Assembly: GCA_964367935.1 (NCBI GenBank)
Contig: CAYIYZ010000005.1
Coordinates: forward strand, 1-64,000
Direction of reading: 5' to 3'
Origin: Scatomorpha sp964367935
GTDB taxonomy: Bacteria > Bacillota > Clostridia > Oscillospirales > Oscillospiraceae
Length of the DNA stretch: 64,000 bases
Shown one piece after another: positions 63,536 through 64,000 of the stretch. The notes under the pieces were generated by a model. The model was not told the DNA's origin and searched no databases. It saw only the letters and a program-made list of their open reading frames with translations. The position numbers and the translations under genes were made by a program. Each line of letters starts with the position of its first letter. Within the stretch, counting starts at the first letter, position 1.

Positions 63536-64000
63536 TACATAACGGTCGATAACAGATATTTCCTCATCTCGCCAGTCTCAACGCTATCGGTAAATCGTAT
63601 CGCTCTCTTGTCTAGGTCCTTCAAAGGCTTGGGCGCCTGGGTTCCCGTCCTTCGCTCCAAACCATCGACAAGTTCAGCTCCATTACCCTCTGCATTATCT
63701 CCCAACGCCCTCAAAACACTGTCACAGAACTTATAAGGACTCGCCGTTGAAACTATAACCGTCTCCGTTTCATCTCCCGTCGCCGCCCTATAGTCTTCAA
63801 CCGCCTTATAGCCTACAGCCGTATGAGTATCCATCAAGTAGCCTTCTCTCTCATACAGACCGTTTATGCGCTCAAAAGTATCATCATCGCTACAGTAGGA
63901 AGCAAAAAACTCTCGTTCTATATCAGTTTTCAATGCCGAGCCTACCTCATAGCGCCCCTCAGTACCCAGCTTCTTCATATAAGTTGATACCTCGTCCGAA
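63535..64000 (-). CDS. thrC: Threonine synthase, C-terminal part (start beyond right edge)
   Basis: About 155 residues are visible; the frame is open to base 64000, so the N-terminal two-thirds including the PLP lysine are outside. The visible part matches the C-terminus of the larger ThrC class: MKKLGTEGRYEV, then FFASYCSDDDTFERINGLYEREGYLMDTHTAV in part (the key DTHTAVGYKA motif), and ETVIVSTASPYKF. It converts O-phosphohomoserine to threonine. It ends at TAA 63535. Confidence 0.85.
   Translation of the reverse strand, partial: SDEVSTYMKKLGTEGRYEVGSALKTDIEREFFASYCSDDDTFERINGLYEREGYLMDTHTAVGYKAVEDYRAATGDETETVIVSTASPYKFCDSVLRALGDNAEGNGAELVDGLERRTGTQAPKPLKDLDKRAIRFTDSVETGEMRKYLLSTVM

Overview
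The window is a bacterial chromosome segment from a Gram-positive, strictly anaerobic, spore-forming lineage, most likely class Clostridia. The evidence is a pyruvate:ferredoxin oxidoreductase, an [FeFe] hydrogenase, a thioredoxin reductase that looks ferredoxin-dependent, an IspH-ribosomal S1 fusion, the cdaA-cdaR pair, the priA-def-fmt-rsmB-rlmN-prpC-prkC-rsgA order known from Bacillota, and three sporulation genes (spoVM, sipL, ytfJ). No rRNA, tRNA, CRISPR array, transposase or phage gene was found. I cannot name the genus.

Layout. 1-4192 (-) is the 5' part of a very large secreted protein with about eight InlB/Listeria-Bacteroides repeats; it runs off the left edge. 4415-8185 (+) is a YtrA-type GntR/ABC-transporter operon with a consensus promoter containing its likely operator. 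8254-9868 (-) is a stand-alone trpB2 behind a tryptophan attenuator whose 14-residue leader peptide carries tandem Trp codons. 9874-11487 (-) is a membrane diguanylate cyclase. 11647-15188 (-) is an [FeFe] hydrogenase with a GltD-like flavoprotein partner. 15570-17039 (+) is a two-domain polyphosphate:AMP phosphotransferase, followed by a cluster of hairpins. 17231-20767 (-) is PFOR. 20999-23003 (+) is yloU-fakA. 23064-24728 (-) is glnS, divergent from a thioredoxin reductase-thioredoxin pair (24848-25974, +).

From 26032 to 63181 every recognised gene is on the minus strand, in at least four transcription units read right to left. (1) tig-clpP-clpX-lon-engB: protein folding and proteolysis, with a promoter at 62453-62481 and a terminator at 55978-56023. 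(2) M50 protease-scpA-scpB-ytfI-ytfJ-dacA-rluB-rpiR-baiN-cmk-plsC-ispH/rpsA: promoter at 55950-55978, terminator at 45230-45259. (3) carD-ispD-ispF-DUF3343-cysteine desulfurase: promoter at 45173-45201. (4) cdaA-cdaR-rseC-yicC-remA-gmk-rpoZ-priA-def-fmt-rsmB-rlmN-prpC-prkC-rsgA-small membrane protein-spoVM-sipL: promoter at 41959-41987, terminator at 25992-26026. The right edge holds a small DUF1540 gene (+) and the 3' end of thrC (-).

How the genes fit together. PFOR makes acetyl-CoA and reduced ferredoxin. The hydrogenase pair can dispose of electrons as H2 and exchange them with NAD(P)H, and the thioredoxin reductase probably draws on the same ferredoxin pool. Two second-messenger systems (c-di-GMP, c-di-AMP) and the PrkC/PrpC pair cover signalling and cell-wall sensing. 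The most notable items not visible as ordinary long genes are a 20-residue SpoVM, placed directly before the SpoIVA-partner gene sipL as expected for spore-coat assembly, and the trp leader peptide. Coordinates and motifs were read by eye; family names come from recognised motifs and general knowledge, not from database searches.
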